A stretch of 64,000 nucleotides of DNA from Virgibacillus halotolerans (lineage in GTDB: Bacteria; Bacillota; Bacilli; Bacillales; Amphibacillaceae), in assembly GCF_016908515.1 (NCBI RefSeq), contig NZ_JAFBEA010000001.1, forward strand, positions 744,001 to 808,000, written 5' to 3'. Below the pieces are notes generated by a model. The model saw only the letters and a program-made list of their open reading frames with translations, did not search any database and was not told where the DNA came from. The translations under genes and the position numbers were made by a program. Of this stretch, positions 1 through 8,736 are shown in pieces. Each line of letters starts with the position of its first letter. Position 1 is the first letter of the stretch.

Positions 1-950
1 ATTTCAGCCATTATCTCTTTGTTTTCTTTTAAAAACTGTTTGGCATTTTCACGTCCTTGACCAAGTCTTTCTTCTTTATAGGAGTACCATGCGCCACTTT
101 TAAGCACAATATCCAATTCTGAACCAATATCAAGGATTTCACCTTCTTTAGAAATTCCTTCTCCATACATAATATCGACCTCAGCTTGTTTAAATGGCGG
201 TGCTACCTTATTTTTAACGACTTTAATTCTCGCTTTATTTCCCATAATGTCATTACCCTGTTTTAGTGTTTCTGCACGACGAACTTCTAGTCTGACAGAT
301 GAATAGAATTTAAGTGCACGTCCACCTGGTGTCGTTTCCGGGTTCCCAAACATAACGCCTATTTTCTCCCGTATCTGGTTAATGAAAACAGCTGTAGTTT
401 TCGACTTGTTTATGACTCCAGACAATTTTCTTAATGCTTGAGACATCAGACGGGCCTGTAACCCAACGTGGGAGTCACCCATTTCACCCTCGATTTCCGC
501 CTTTGGAACCAGTGCAGCAACCGAATCGACAACTACAATATCTACCGCACCACTGCGTACGAGCGCCTCAGCAATTTCCAGTGCCTGTTCTCCAGTATCT
601 GGCTGAGATAATAATAATTCTTCTATATTTACACCTAGCGCACTTGCATAAGTTGGATCTAATGCGTGTTCAGCATCAATAAACGCCGCATTTCCACCTT
701 TTCGCTGTGCTTCAGCAATTGCATGTAATGCTACAGTCGTTTTACCAGATGATTCCGGGCCATATATTTCTATTACCCTACCTCTTGGATATCCACCTAC
801 TCCTAATGCTACATCCACTGCCAAAGACCCACTAGGTATTACTGCTATTTTTTGGAGATCTTTTTCTCCTAGTTTCATAATAGAACCTTTACCAAATTGC
901 TTCTCTATTTTACTTAATGCCATATCTAAAGCTTTTTTTCTATCGCTCAT
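1..950 (-). CDS. recA: RecA recombinase (partial, C-terminus beyond window)
   Basis: DNA-dependent ATPase that forms the strand-exchange filament in homologous recombination and triggers LexA self-cleavage. The translation begins [18 protein letters not shown] and carries Walker A GPESSGKT at residues 64-71, the [11 protein letters not shown] Walker B region and the [22 protein letters not shown] stretch in two adjoining pieces typical of loop L2. The start at 950 follows a strong GGAGG site. About 316 codons are visible of a family length near 345, so only the C-terminal tail is missing at the window edge. A sigma-A promoter and a LexA-like box lie upstream, fitting SOS control. Identification is close to certain. 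Confidence 0.98.
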   Translation of the reverse strand, partial: MSDRKKALDMALSKIEKQFGKGSIMKLGEKDLQKIAVIPSGSLAVDVALGVGGYPRGRVIEIYGPESSGKTTVALHAIAEAQRKGGNAAFIDAEHALDPTYASALGVNIEELLLSQPDTGEQALEIAEALVRSGAVDIVVVDSVAALVPKAEIEGEMGDSHVGLQARLMSQALRKLSGVINKSKTTAVFINQIREKIGVMFGNPETTPGGRALKFYSSVRLEVRRAETLKQGNDIMGNKARIKVVKNKVAPPFKQAEVDIMYGEGISKEGEILDIGSELDIVLKSGAWYSYKEERLGQGRENAKQFLKENKEIMAE

Positions 951-980
951 AGCATTTACCTCCTCTAATCAACTATTTAC

Positions 981-1009
981 ATCATACATTGTTTTTAACA
1001 GTTTGCCAA
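981..1009 (-). promoter_or_regulatory. Sigma-A promoter of recA
   Basis: On the minus strand TTGGCA and TATGAT are separated by exactly 17 bp, about 30 bp upstream of the recA start codon. It gives recA its own transcript after cinA. Seen directly; activity is inferred. Confidence 0.7.
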
Positions 1010-1018
1010 GCAAAAAAA

Positions 1019-1032
1019 CGAATAAACGTTCC
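1019..1032 (-). promoter_or_regulatory. LexA (DinR) box-like operator upstream of recA
   Basis: The plus-strand sequence CGAATAAACGTTCC matches 12 of 14 positions of the Bacillus LexA consensus CGAACRNRYGTTYG. It sits 10 bp upstream of the -35 element of the recA promoter, where LexA binding would repress the gene in the absence of DNA damage. Confidence 0.55.
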
Positions 1033-1123
1033 GTTGTTTTTCCATTACCATTTCTATCAAAATGCCTTTTTAAGCATAAATTTACCTACAAAATGCAATT
1101 TCAACAAAAAACCACGGGAAACT

Positions 1124-2368
1124 TTATGATTTTAAAGTTTTTAAAATGTTTTCCAAACCTTTTAAAACAGTTCTTCTTCTAATAGCATTTCGATCGCCCT
1201 GAAATAAATATTTGTTCACCTGTTGCTGATTGCCAGTACAAATAGCCATATATACTGTTCCCGTCGGATTCCCTTCCGTTTCCTCAGGTCCCGCAACCCC
1301 AGTGAAGCTAATTCCGATTGTAGCATTTAATTGCTTACGTACATTCATGGCCATTTCTAAGGCACATGCCTCACTAACGGTTCCCTCTGTTTGAATCGTT
1401 TTTTCAGAAACACCTAGTACATTCTGTTTCACCTTTTCGTCATAAGATACAATGCCCCCTGGACACACTTCAGACGCTCCGTCAACAGAGATTAGTTTAC
1501 TTGTGAACATTCCCCCTGTAAGACTTTCTGCAGCTGCCAGTGACTGTCTTTGTTCTTTTAACAACTTGATAACCTGTTGCTCGATCGTTTCATCATCGGT
1601 ACCATAGAAATAATCGCCAACCCTTTGGAGTATCTGTTGTTTCATGTCCTCCAACAACACATTTACTTTATCTGCTGTACGTTCTTTTGCTGTTAATCGA
1701 ATAACGACCCCATCCTGTTGGGCAAGGGGGGCGATTGTAGGATTTGTTTGTGCATGGATCAGATCACGTAACTCGTGTTCCAGGCTAGATTCACCAATTC
1801 CGATGAATTTTAGCACGACTGATTTTATGATTTCTTCATTTCCGGTAAGTTTTATTAAGTATGGCAATACATCGTTACTTACGAGTTGTTTCATTTCCCT
1901 TGGAACGCCCGGCAGGAAGATCCATGTTTTATTTTCATGAACCACAATCATTCCTGGTGCCATCCCTACTTTATTGTCAAGCACCTGCGCACCATTAAAG
2001 ATGCGTGCCTGTCTGCGATTGTTTGGCGTCATCTCTACTTGTCTTTTAGCAAAAAAACGCTCGATTTTTTCCATGGAAGGTTCGTGTTCAATCACATCAA
2101 GATTACTTATACGATGAAATGCTTCACGGGTCATATCATCCTCAGTAGGACCGAGTCCGCCGGTTACGATGATGATATCTGAACGTGTTTGCGCTTGGGA
2201 AAAAGCACTTTCTACCCTTTCCATGTTATCGCCTACAACCACATGATTGTAAATGTTAATCCCAATTGCAGCCAGTTTTCCCGATATCCACTGTGCATTG
2301 GTATTTGAAATTTGGCCTAATAACAACTCAGTTCCGACAGCAATTATTTCCGCTTTATAATGTTTCAT
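1124..2368 (-). CDS. cinA: CinA, competence/damage-inducible protein (NMN amidohydrolase family)
   Basis: 414 residues, the normal length for the family. The N-terminal half is a MoCF-biosynthesis-like domain with TGGLGPTEDD at residues 69-78. The C-terminal domain, from about residue 255, carries AAAESLTGG with the serine expected of the PncC-type nicotinamide-mononucleotide deamidase that recycles NAD breakdown product. In competent bacilli CinA is also a partner of RecA. Its start overlaps the pgsA stop by one base, so the two are translationally coupled. recA follows 173 bp downstream, the usual cinA-recA order. Confidence 0.95.
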   Translation of the reverse strand: MKHYKAEIIAVGTELLLGQISNTNAQWISGKLAAIGINIYNHVVVGDNMERVESAFSQAQTRSDIIIVTGGLGPTEDDMTREAFHRISNLDVIEHEPSMEKIERFFAKRQVEMTPNNRRQARIFNGAQVLDNKVGMAPGMIVVHENKTWIFLPGVPREMKQLVSNDVLPYLIKLTGNEEIIKSVVLKFIGIGESSLEHELRDLIHAQTNPTIAPLAQQDGVVIRLTAKERTADKVNVLLEDMKQQILQRVGDYFYGTDDETIEQQVIKLLKEQRQSLAAAESLTGGMFTSKLISVDGASEVCPGGIVSYDEKVKQNVLGVSEKTIQTEGTVSEACALEMAMNVRKQLNATIGISFTGVAGPEETEGNPTGTVYMAICTGNQQQVNKYLFQGDRNAIRRRTVLKGLENILKTLKS

Positions 2369-2946
2369 TACTTCGACTCCTTCATAACATTCCAGTTTTT
2401 AACAAAGTAATCATATCCAGATAGAACCGTAAAGAATAAAGCGATATAAAGCATGATTGTTCCGAACGGAAATCCGACATAGGAGAACGGGAAATTATGA
2501 AGCAATAAAGCTGCTATTGCGACCATTTGTGTAGCTGTTTTTAATTTCCCCATATTACTTGCCGCTAGAACGATTCCTTCACCTGACGCAACGAGACGGA
2601 GACCGGTTACCGCAAATTCCCTGCTAATAATGATAATAACGACCCATGCAGGTGCAGACCCCATTTCCACTAATAAAATAAGTGCAGCGGAAACGAGTAA
2701 TTTATCTGCCAGCGGATCTAAAAATTTGCCAAGGTTAGTTACAAGATCATATTTTCTTGCATAAAAGCCATCTACCCAATCTGTAGCTGCCGCAATGATA
2801 AACAATAATGCTGCAACAAAATGGGATACAGGCAGTTGTGAATCTCCAATTTGCCACGCTCCCCAACTAAATGGAACGCTTAATAAAATGATAAATATTG
2901 GAATTAATATAATGCGTGATAATGTAATTCTATTTGGTATATTCAT
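2368..2946 (-). CDS. pgsA: CDP-diacylglycerol--glycerol-3-phosphate phosphatidyltransferase
   Basis: Integral membrane enzyme making phosphatidylglycerol phosphate, the first committed step to phosphatidylglycerol and cardiolipin. The 192-residue protein has several hydrophobic segments. It shows the full CDP-alcohol phosphotransferase signature DGFYAR-x8-G-x3-D-x3-D (roughly residues 60-82), with all catalytic aspartates present. The start is preceded by a purine-rich site. A terminator lies between rodZ and this gene, so pgsA-cinA probably has its own promoter in the 135-bp gap. Confidence 0.97.
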   Translation of the reverse strand: MNIPNRITLSRIILIPIFIILLSVPFSWGAWQIGDSQLPVSHFVAALLFIIAAATDWVDGFYARKYDLVTNLGKFLDPLADKLLVSAALILLVEMGSAPAWVVIIIISREFAVTGLRLVASGEGIVLAASNMGKLKTATQMVAIAALLLHNFPFSYVGFPFGTIMLYIALFFTVLSGYDYFVKNWNVMKESK

Positions 2947-2980
2947 AAGTGATTTCCTTTCGATTACGATTATGAGATAT

Positions 2981-3014
2981 AAAACCCTTCCATCTGTAAA
3001 TCAGGAAGGGTTTT
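2981..3014 (-). terminator. Intrinsic terminator after rodZ
   Basis: An 11-bp perfect stem (AAAACCCTTCC with GGAAGGGTTTT) around a 12-nt loop, with T residues in the 3' arm on the minus strand. It ends the ymf-rodZ transcript before pgsA. Confidence 0.75.
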
Positions 3015-3080
3015 ATCCTATCTTAAATAATACATTATTAGAGCTGTTTCTCAAAGGACGTGAACTGGGCAGCCAAAATT

Positions 3081-3989
3081 TTATTCATCTGTATCGTTTT
3101 TTACATTGATTGTAATTTTTTGTACATTTTGCTCTTTGGGGTCTACCGCGTACTCCAGTTCCTCACCGTTGATGGTAATGGTAAGATCAGGTGCATAGCC
3201 AATGCTGAAATAAATTTCATCTTTGCCTGACAAATCCAGTTCCAATGGGGAGTCGTCTTCATTAAACAAGGCATTATGGAAGGATTCATCATCGCCTTTC
3301 ACCTCAAGCCATGTGCTACCACTGGATTCCAATTTTAATTTAACTTCGTCACCTGCATTGGTTAGATCAAACTCCGATTTTCCTCCATTTTCTTCCACTA
3401 GTTCGAGTTTTGATTCAGATTGGTCGTCTTCTGTATCTCCATCATCTGAATCTGCGTCATCTTCAGCCTCTGTATTGTCATCGTTTGTATCTTTTTCCGA
3501 CTTGTCACCAGCTTGATCGTCATCAGAATTATTAATAATTACTTCGTTATCATTATCTTCACCTTGAGGTTCAGAACCACCTTTTGATGTTGTTTGGCTA
3601 TAAAGAACAATAGCCGCAATAATAATACCAATTATTAACAACACGACAATAATCGTTGGGATTAAGGAATAGATAGCAGGACTCTTTTCCGAACTCGACT
3701 CTTTCTTTGTACGCTGCATACGAGAATATTTAACTTCACTATCATCCTCTGTCTCTGTCTTGGGTATATCATCGCTATACTCCGCTAATAGTTCATTTGG
3801 ATCTAATCCAACTGCAGTTGCATATTCTTTCATAAATGCTCTTGCATAAAATTTACCAGGAAGAATTTTGAAATTGCCTTCTTCTATCGCAACTAAATAT
3901 CTTTTCTGGATTTTTGTTGTTTCCTGCAAACTATCCAGTGATATATTCTGCTCTTCTCTGGCCTCTTTTAACTTTGTACCAATTTCCAT
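3081..3989 (-). CDS. rodZ: RodZ-family cell-shape protein (YmfM)
   Basis: Bitopic membrane protein that links MreB filaments to the elongation machinery. A Cro/Xre-like helix-turn-helix occupies about residues 1-65 (MEIGTKLKEAREEQNISLD). It is followed by a basic stretch, one transmembrane helix (about residues 105-130), a very acidic Asp/Glu/Ser linker and a C-terminal beta domain (DUF4115 type). I place the start at 3989 because GGATGGTG precedes that ATG by six bases. The frame also allows an ATG four codons earlier with no Shine-Dalgarno site. Length of 302 is close to B. subtilis YmfM. It lies between ymfK and pgsA, as expected. Confidence 0.9.
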   Translation of the reverse strand: MEIGTKLKEAREEQNISLDSLQETTKIQKRYLVAIEEGNFKILPGKFYARAFMKEYATAVGLDPNELLAEYSDDIPKTETEDDSEVKYSRMQRTKKESSSEKSPAIYSLIPTIIVVLLIIGIIIAAIVLYSQTTSKGGSEPQGEDNDNEVIINNSDDDQAGDKSEKDTNDDNTEAEDDADSDDGDTEDDQSESKLELVEENGGKSEFDLTNAGDEVKLKLESSGSTWLEVKGDDESFHNALFNEDDSPLELDLSGKDEIYFSIGYAPDLTITINGEELEYAVDPKEQNVQKITINVKNDTDE

Positions 3990-4006
3990 AAATAACACCA
4001 TCCAAT

Positions 4007-4798
4007 TTAAAAATCAAACATTGAAAAGCCATTTCCCTGATTCATTTGTTGTTTTTCAACAGGTTCATACGTAATCTCTTCGTCTTCATGATTACGTAAT
4101 TCAATAATATAATCGAAGTCATCCATATTATATTCCGTTGCCTGTACAAATATATCCGGGTGCTCCACAACTTTAATAGCCGGAAGCTGCATAATTTCAC
4201 GGATTAACTGCCAATGTCTTTCATTTGATCCGCGTTTTGATACTACACCATCGATAATAAAAATATTATCTTCATTATATTCCCCTTCAATCAACTGATT
4301 CCTTAACGTTTGTTTGAGCAATGTACTGGAAACAAATAACCATCTTTTATTTGCAGAAACACTTGCTGCAACCACCGATTCCGTTTTTCCGACCCGTGGC
4401 ATGCCACGGATACCAATTAATTTGTGGCCTTCTTTTTTAAAAAGTTCAGCCATAAAATCAACTAACAGTCCAATTTCATCGCGCACAAATCGAACCGTTT
4501 TACGGTCATCTGCGTCTCGATGAATGTACCTACCGTGACGTACGGCTAATTTATCTCTTAATTTTGGTTTACGTATCTTGGTTACTTCAATGGTATCCAT
4601 TGTTTCTAATATCGATTTCAAACGCGTAATTTGCTCATCATATTTAGCAAGCAGGAGCATCACTCGTACAGAGTCTTCCACTCCATTTATTGTAATAATG
4701 TTAATCGATAACATCCCTAATAAAGAAGATATGTCTCCTAACAACCCAGGACGGTTATTTTGAATTTTGTATTCAAGGTACCATTCTGTTTTCTCCAT
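4007..4798 (-). CDS. ymfK: YmfK family protein (DUF3388), function unknown
   Basis: 263 residues. The N-terminal part (about 1-80) resembles an ACT-like fold (EYKIQNNRPGLLGDISSLLG). A P-loop-like GMPRVGKTES lies near residue 133, and the C-terminus is acidic and hydrophilic. This combination is characteristic of YmfK, conserved in Bacillaceae beside rodZ, but its biochemical role is not known to me. The ACT-like region hints at ligand sensing and the P-loop at nucleotide binding; both are inferences. It ends 18 bp before the chosen rodZ start, so the two are probably cotranscribed. Confidence 0.85.
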   Translation of the reverse strand: MEKTEWYLEYKIQNNRPGLLGDISSLLGMLSINIITINGVEDSVRVMLLLAKYDEQITRLKSILETMDTIEVTKIRKPKLRDKLAVRHGRYIHRDADDRKTVRFVRDEIGLLVDFMAELFKKEGHKLIGIRGMPRVGKTESVVAASVSANKRWLFVSSTLLKQTLRNQLIEGEYNEDNIFIIDGVVSKRGSNERHWQLIREIMQLPAIKVVEHPDIFVQATEYNMDDFDYIIELRNHEDEEITYEPVEKQQMNQGNGFSMFDF

Positions 4799-4916
4799 AG
4801 TAAACTCCCTTTTACCAAGTTATGTTAATCAACAAATGAACAAATAACAATATATCTCTATCTATCATAAATGATTTTGCCTAAAGTAGAAAGTATTTCG
4901 TTATAATTTTAAAAAT

Positions 4917-4949
4917 AAAAAAGGGCTATATAAAATATACAGCCCTTTC
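4917..4949 (-). terminator. Intrinsic terminator after ymfJ
   Basis: AAAGGGCT...AGCCCTTT stem with an AT-rich loop, followed by six T residues on the minus strand, just after the ymfJ stop. ymfK therefore probably has its own promoter. Confidence 0.8.
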
Positions 4950-4956
4950 ATCCATT

Positions 4957-5220
4957 CTAATCCTTTGTATTTCCCTGATTTTGTACCAGTTTGATCATTG
5001 TATTTGCGATCGCTTGTTGTTCATCTTCAGAAGCGGCATTCCAGAGCTCTCTTAATACTGCCTCTTCATCATTTTTAGCATCAACACTTTCAGCAAGGTA
5101 ATCGCCAACTTCATGCGCTACATTTGAAATGGTTTGTTCACTCATCCCCTGCTCCATCGCCTGATCAATTTTATTAGCTAAGAAACCTTTCCATGATGAA
5201 AAATCATCCATAACTGACAT
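4957..5220 (-). CDS. ymfJ: YmfJ family protein (DUF3243)
   Basis: Small acidic, probably all-helical cytoplasmic protein of 87 residues (starts MSVMDDFSSWKGFLANKID). Members of this family sit in the same place in B. subtilis and relatives; no enzymatic function is established. No signal peptide, membrane segment or metal motif is visible. A GGAGG-type site lies just upstream of the ATG, and an intrinsic terminator follows the stop, so it ends a transcript. Confidence 0.88.
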   Translation of the reverse strand: MSVMDDFSSWKGFLANKIDQAMEQGMSEQTISNVAHEVGDYLAESVDAKNDEEAVLRELWNAASEDEQQAIANTMIKLVQNQGNTKD

Positions 5221-5300
5221 ACATCTGCCTCCTTATTTACTTACATGTATAGTATTTGAAATCTGTTGATGCTTATACATGAAAAGTATGACAGATCATT

Positions 5301-6023
5301 TTACCAGGCACCGTCTACATTTAAAATTTCACCTTGTATATAACTTGACTGATCATCCAGTAAAAATTGGACTGCATGCGCAATTTCCATCGGTAATCCG
5401 CTGCGATTCATAGGGATTTCTGCAATGAGTGCCTCTTTATCCGCTTCCAGCAAATGTGCATTCATTTTTGTTTCAATATAACCAGGGCTAATAGCATTTA
5501 CCGCAATTCCGCTTGGTGCCACTTCCTTTGCCAAAGCCTTAACAAAACTATTTTGCGCACCTTTTACGGAAGAGTAGACTACTTCATAGCTTGCCCCTCG
5601 ATCACCCCAAATGGACGTAATGAATATGATCTTACCGAATCGCCTTTGTATCATTTCGGGTAATGTTTTTCTTGTTATCAGCCATGGCGCCTTAACATGT
5701 AAGGATAACATATCATTCATCACTGCTTCCGGTGTGTCCTGAAATAATCCGAAATGGGCACTGCCACTGGCAAAGATAATGTAATCAATCGGGAAAACGA
5801 GTTCCTGCAATAGTTTCTCTATGCCCGCTTGCTGACGTAGGTCTGCCTGTAATACGGACAGAATTGATTCTTTCTCCAATCGACTTCTGAGCGCATGCAT
5901 GCTATCTTTATTTTGATGATAATGTAGTATCAGGTGATGCCCTTCATTCGCTAACCGCTCAGCGATTGCCATTCCAATGTCTCCACTTGCACCGATAATT
6001 AACACATTTTTCCCCATCATCAA
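5301..6023 (-). CDS. ymfI: Short-chain dehydrogenase/reductase (YmfI)
   Basis: 240-residue classical SDR. The Rossmann motif GASGDIG is near residue 11, FASGSA stands in place of the usual NNAG, and the catalytic YSSVK (Tyr-x3-Lys) is present. The C-terminal GEILNVDGAW ending is typical of FabG-like enzymes. The substrate is unknown. It is preceded by ymfH (3-bp gap) and belongs to the ymfF-ymfH-ymfI unit. Two tandem ATG codons are possible starts; AAGGA is correctly placed for the first. Confidence 0.88.
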   Translation of the reverse strand: MMMGKNVLIIGASGDIGMAIAERLANEGHHLILHYHQNKDSMHALRSRLEKESILSVLQADLRQQAGIEKLLQELVFPIDYIIFASGSAHFGLFQDTPEAVMNDMLSLHVKAPWLITRKTLPEMIQRRFGKIIFITSIWGDRGASYEVVYSSVKGAQNSFVKALAKEVAPSGIAVNAISPGYIETKMNAHLLEADKEALIAEIPMNRSGLPMEIAHAVQFLLDDQSSYIQGEILNVDGAW

Positions 6024-6026
6024 TCC

Positions 6027-7310
6027 TTACGCTGAAGCGATTGTACAAACCGCCAGCCGATCCTCACTGATCCAATTTTGCACAAACTGATTTGCTTCTT
6101 CCAATGTTAAGGCTTGGATGGCAGGTATAATCTGGAAAAAATCAACTCCCAATAAACGATATTGTGTATATTGGCTGGCGATAAACTCTAAAGAATTCAT
6201 GGCTCGCAACAATTTACCAATTCTTTTCTTTTTCATCCGCTCAAACTCCTCAGCTGAAAGGGATGCTTGATTTGTAGTTTGCAATAATTCCTTTACTTTT
6301 CCCGCAAACTTTTCCGGCTGATCTGTGTTACCACCAATAAAAGAGTAACCAAAGTTTTTCTCTATATTTGTTTCAAAATAAAAACTGCTATCGATCAACG
6401 CTTCGTCATACAATGTTTGATAAAATGGCCCCCCTTTTGAAAAAAAGTGGTCCATTACCATACTTTGCAGTAAATCCTTTTTCAAAAACGAATCCCCGCT
6501 CAGTTCCGTAACCGATTCTTTGATTCCAACTGTACATTTTGGAACAGAAACCGGCATGATAATTTTATTTTCTTTCTTAACCACTTCTGTTGGCTCATCA
6601 GGAAACGCTCGTTCAATATGGTCCATTTTCTCAAAATCTTTTTTTGCCTGGTTATCTTTAATAAATTGCATCATTTTTGAAGCATCAAAGTTTCCGGCAA
6701 TAAACAATATCATATTTTCCGGATGGTAAAATGTATGGTAACAGGTATATAAGTCATCCTTTGTAATCGTATTAATCGAATCCACCGTACCTGCAATATC
6801 AATATTTACCGGGTGGTTTTTAAACATGCTTTTGATGGTTCCCATAAATGACTGCCAATCAGGCTGATCATCATACATTTTTATTTCCTGTGCGATGATC
6901 CCTTTTTCCTTTTCGACAGATGCTTCCGAAAAGTAAGGGGCCTGAACAAAGTCAATTAAGGTTTCCACGTTTTTCTCAACATGGTTCGTTGCAGAAAACA
7001 GGTAAGCCGTTTTTGTAAAAGATGTATAAGCGTTTGGTGATGCACCTTGTTTACTGAAGTCAGCAAATACATCACGATCTTCTTTCTCAAATAATTTATG
7101 CTCCAAGAAGTGTGCCACTCCTTCAGGAACTGTTGTTTCCTTATCTTCACCAATGGGTACAAAAGTTTGATCAATCGAACCATAATTGGTAGTGAACAGT
7201 CCGTAAGTTTTTGCCATTTCCGGTTTTGGTAACAAACTGACGGTTAAGCCATTATCCAGTTTTTCCGTATAAATGACTTCGTTAATTTCCTTGTATGTCT
7301 GCCTAGTCAT
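6027..7310 (-). CDS. ymfH: YmfH, M16 family zinc peptidase
   Basis: Pitrilysin-family metallopeptidase of 427 residues. The zinc motif HFLEH (residues 67-71) is intact, with the downstream glutamate region KEKGIIAQEIKMYDD. The partner gene ymfF, immediately upstream, encodes a homologue without this motif, so the two probably form a heterodimeric peptidase. The start is the ATG at 7310, nine bases after AAGGAG. The longer frame begins at a GTG inside that site. The gene overlaps the end of ymfF by 8 bp, consistent with coupled synthesis. The substrate is not established. Confidence 0.92.
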   Translation of the reverse strand: MTRQTYKEINEVIYTEKLDNGLTVSLLPKPEMAKTYGLFTTNYGSIDQTFVPIGEDKETTVPEGVAHFLEHKLFEKEDRDVFADFSKQGASPNAYTSFTKTAYLFSATNHVEKNVETLIDFVQAPYFSEASVEKEKGIIAQEIKMYDDQPDWQSFMGTIKSMFKNHPVNIDIAGTVDSINTITKDDLYTCYHTFYHPENMILFIAGNFDASKMMQFIKDNQAKKDFEKMDHIERAFPDEPTEVVKKENKIIMPVSVPKCTVGIKESVTELSGDSFLKKDLLQSMVMDHFFSKGGPFYQTLYDEALIDSSFYFETNIEKNFGYSFIGGNTDQPEKFAGKVKELLQTTNQASLSAEEFERMKKKRIGKLLRAMNSLEFIASQYTQYRLLGVDFFQIIPAIQALTLEEANQFVQNWISEDRLAVCTIASA

Positions 7311-8592
7311 TGGACGTATCTCCTTCACTTGTTAATAAGTAAACCGTGTCTTCCTCTAATTTTCCCGCTACAGTTTCAACGTCTTTTAGCGTTACTTGCC
7401 TGATACCAGCTATTAATTGTTCTGGTGTCATTTTCGTGTCAGCAACGACTTGCTGGTATAGTAACTCAATAATACCTTGTGGATTATCGAGGGTCTCCAA
7501 TAATTGATTGACAATTAAATCCTTTGTTTCGTTTAATTCTGTCTCGGTAAAGTCTCCCTGTTTCATTGCGGTCATCTGTTCTCTAATAATGTTTAGGGCT
7601 TTATCATAATCTGTCGGAGCAATTCCGCTAAAAATTAATAATAGTCCTTTATGACTTTCAAACCGGGATGCGGCATAATAAGCAAGGCTGTTTTTCTCCC
7701 GCACGTTGATAAAAAGCTTGGAGCTCGGAAATGCACCAAACAGTCCATTGAACACTTGTAAGGCAAAATAATCATCATCACGATATGTTGTATTTGTCCG
7801 GTAGCCGATATGCAGTTTTGCCTGTTGAATGGCTTGTTTTTCAATAATTTCCTTTGGTTTGTCTACCTTTTTATTTACAAATGTTGCATGCTTTGCTTGG
7901 CTGTTTACAGCCTCCCGTTTTATTACAGAAGTTATCTTCTCCCCTATAGCTGTTTCATCAAAATCACCTAACACATAAATATCCAGTTGATCTTCACTTA
8001 ACATCTTCTGGAAATATTCATATAAATCGCTTGCTGTGATTGTATCTAAATCCTCTTCATAACCATGTACATGCAGCTGGTATGCCTCGTCTTCACACAT
8101 TTCATCAATTAATCGTGTGTTTGCATAGCTCATTTTATCATCTTGCAGGGCGCTCATTTTTTGTCTTAATGTTTCTTTTTCTCGCGTAAATACGGTTTCA
8201 TCAAACGCGTCGCCTGATACATTCGGCTGGAATAGCAGTTCACTGAACAAGTCGATGCCCTCCTCGATAATCGAGGTCTCTTGGGGAATAAACTTCTGAT
8301 TTGCCAGTTCAAAACGAACACTGATGATATGGTTATCCCCTTTTTTGGATCCATCAACAGACAACACTGCGCCATACAGTTCATCTAATTTTAATTGCAG
8401 TGCTTTTCTGCTTGGATAGCTCTTTGTACCCTGCTGTAAAATATACGGCAACAGGGCTCTCTTTGTAATTGTTTCCCGCTCAAGCGGTGCTTTTAATTTG
8501 GCAACGATATTCATTGTTTTATACTTTTTTGTCTGAATAAAATGCAGATTTAAGCCATCTTTATTGATTATTTTTTCCTCAATCGTATTCAT
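7303..8592 (-). CDS. ymfF: YmfF, M16 family subunit lacking the zinc motif
   Basis: 429-residue protein with the M16 fold (EKNSLAYYAASRFESHKG near the middle, helical C-terminal half). The segment aligned with the active site reads LPYILQQGTKSYPSRKALQ, with no HxxEH. It is therefore expected to be the non-catalytic partner of YmfH, as in other M16B pairs. An AGGATGC site precedes the ATG. Upstream lie 80 bp and then the nup terminator, so transcription of ymfF-ymfH-ymfI starts here. In B. subtilis ymfD and ymfE separate this gene from ymfC; here the nup genes occupy that place. Confidence 0.9.
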   Translation of the reverse strand: MNTIEEKIINKDGLNLHFIQTKKYKTMNIVAKLKAPLERETITKRALLPYILQQGTKSYPSRKALQLKLDELYGAVLSVDGSKKGDNHIISVRFELANQKFIPQETSIIEEGIDLFSELLFQPNVSGDAFDETVFTREKETLRQKMSALQDDKMSYANTRLIDEMCEDEAYQLHVHGYEEDLDTITASDLYEYFQKMLSEDQLDIYVLGDFDETAIGEKITSVIKREAVNSQAKHATFVNKKVDKPKEIIEKQAIQQAKLHIGYRTNTTYRDDDYFALQVFNGLFGAFPSSKLFINVREKNSLAYYAASRFESHKGLLLIFSGIAPTDYDKALNIIREQMTAMKQGDFTETELNETKDLIVNQLLETLDNPQGIIELLYQQVVADTKMTPEQLIAGIRQVTLKDVETVAGKLEEDTVYLLTSEGDTSND

Positions 8593-8673
8593 AGCATCCT
8601 CCAGTTAAATATAATCATTTGTTCGTTACATGTTATTCTGTACCTATTTGACCTATGTAATCCATTATAAGGC

Positions 8674-8713
8674 AAAAAAAACTGACTTGCTAATATAACA
8701 AGTCAGTTTTTTT
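8674..8713 (-). terminator. Intrinsic terminator after nupQ
   Basis: AAAAACTGACTTG and CAAGTCAGTTTTT form a 12-13 bp stem with an AT-rich 9-nt loop. U-runs on both sides make it usable in either direction. It ends the nup transcript. Confidence 0.85.
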
Positions 8714-8736
8714 AATCTAGGTGGTAACTAGCGCCT

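Noticed and set aside
434-682. 82-codon plus-strand frame inside recA
   Set aside because: Lies fully antisense to the conserved recA coding sequence; composition typical of a shadow frame.
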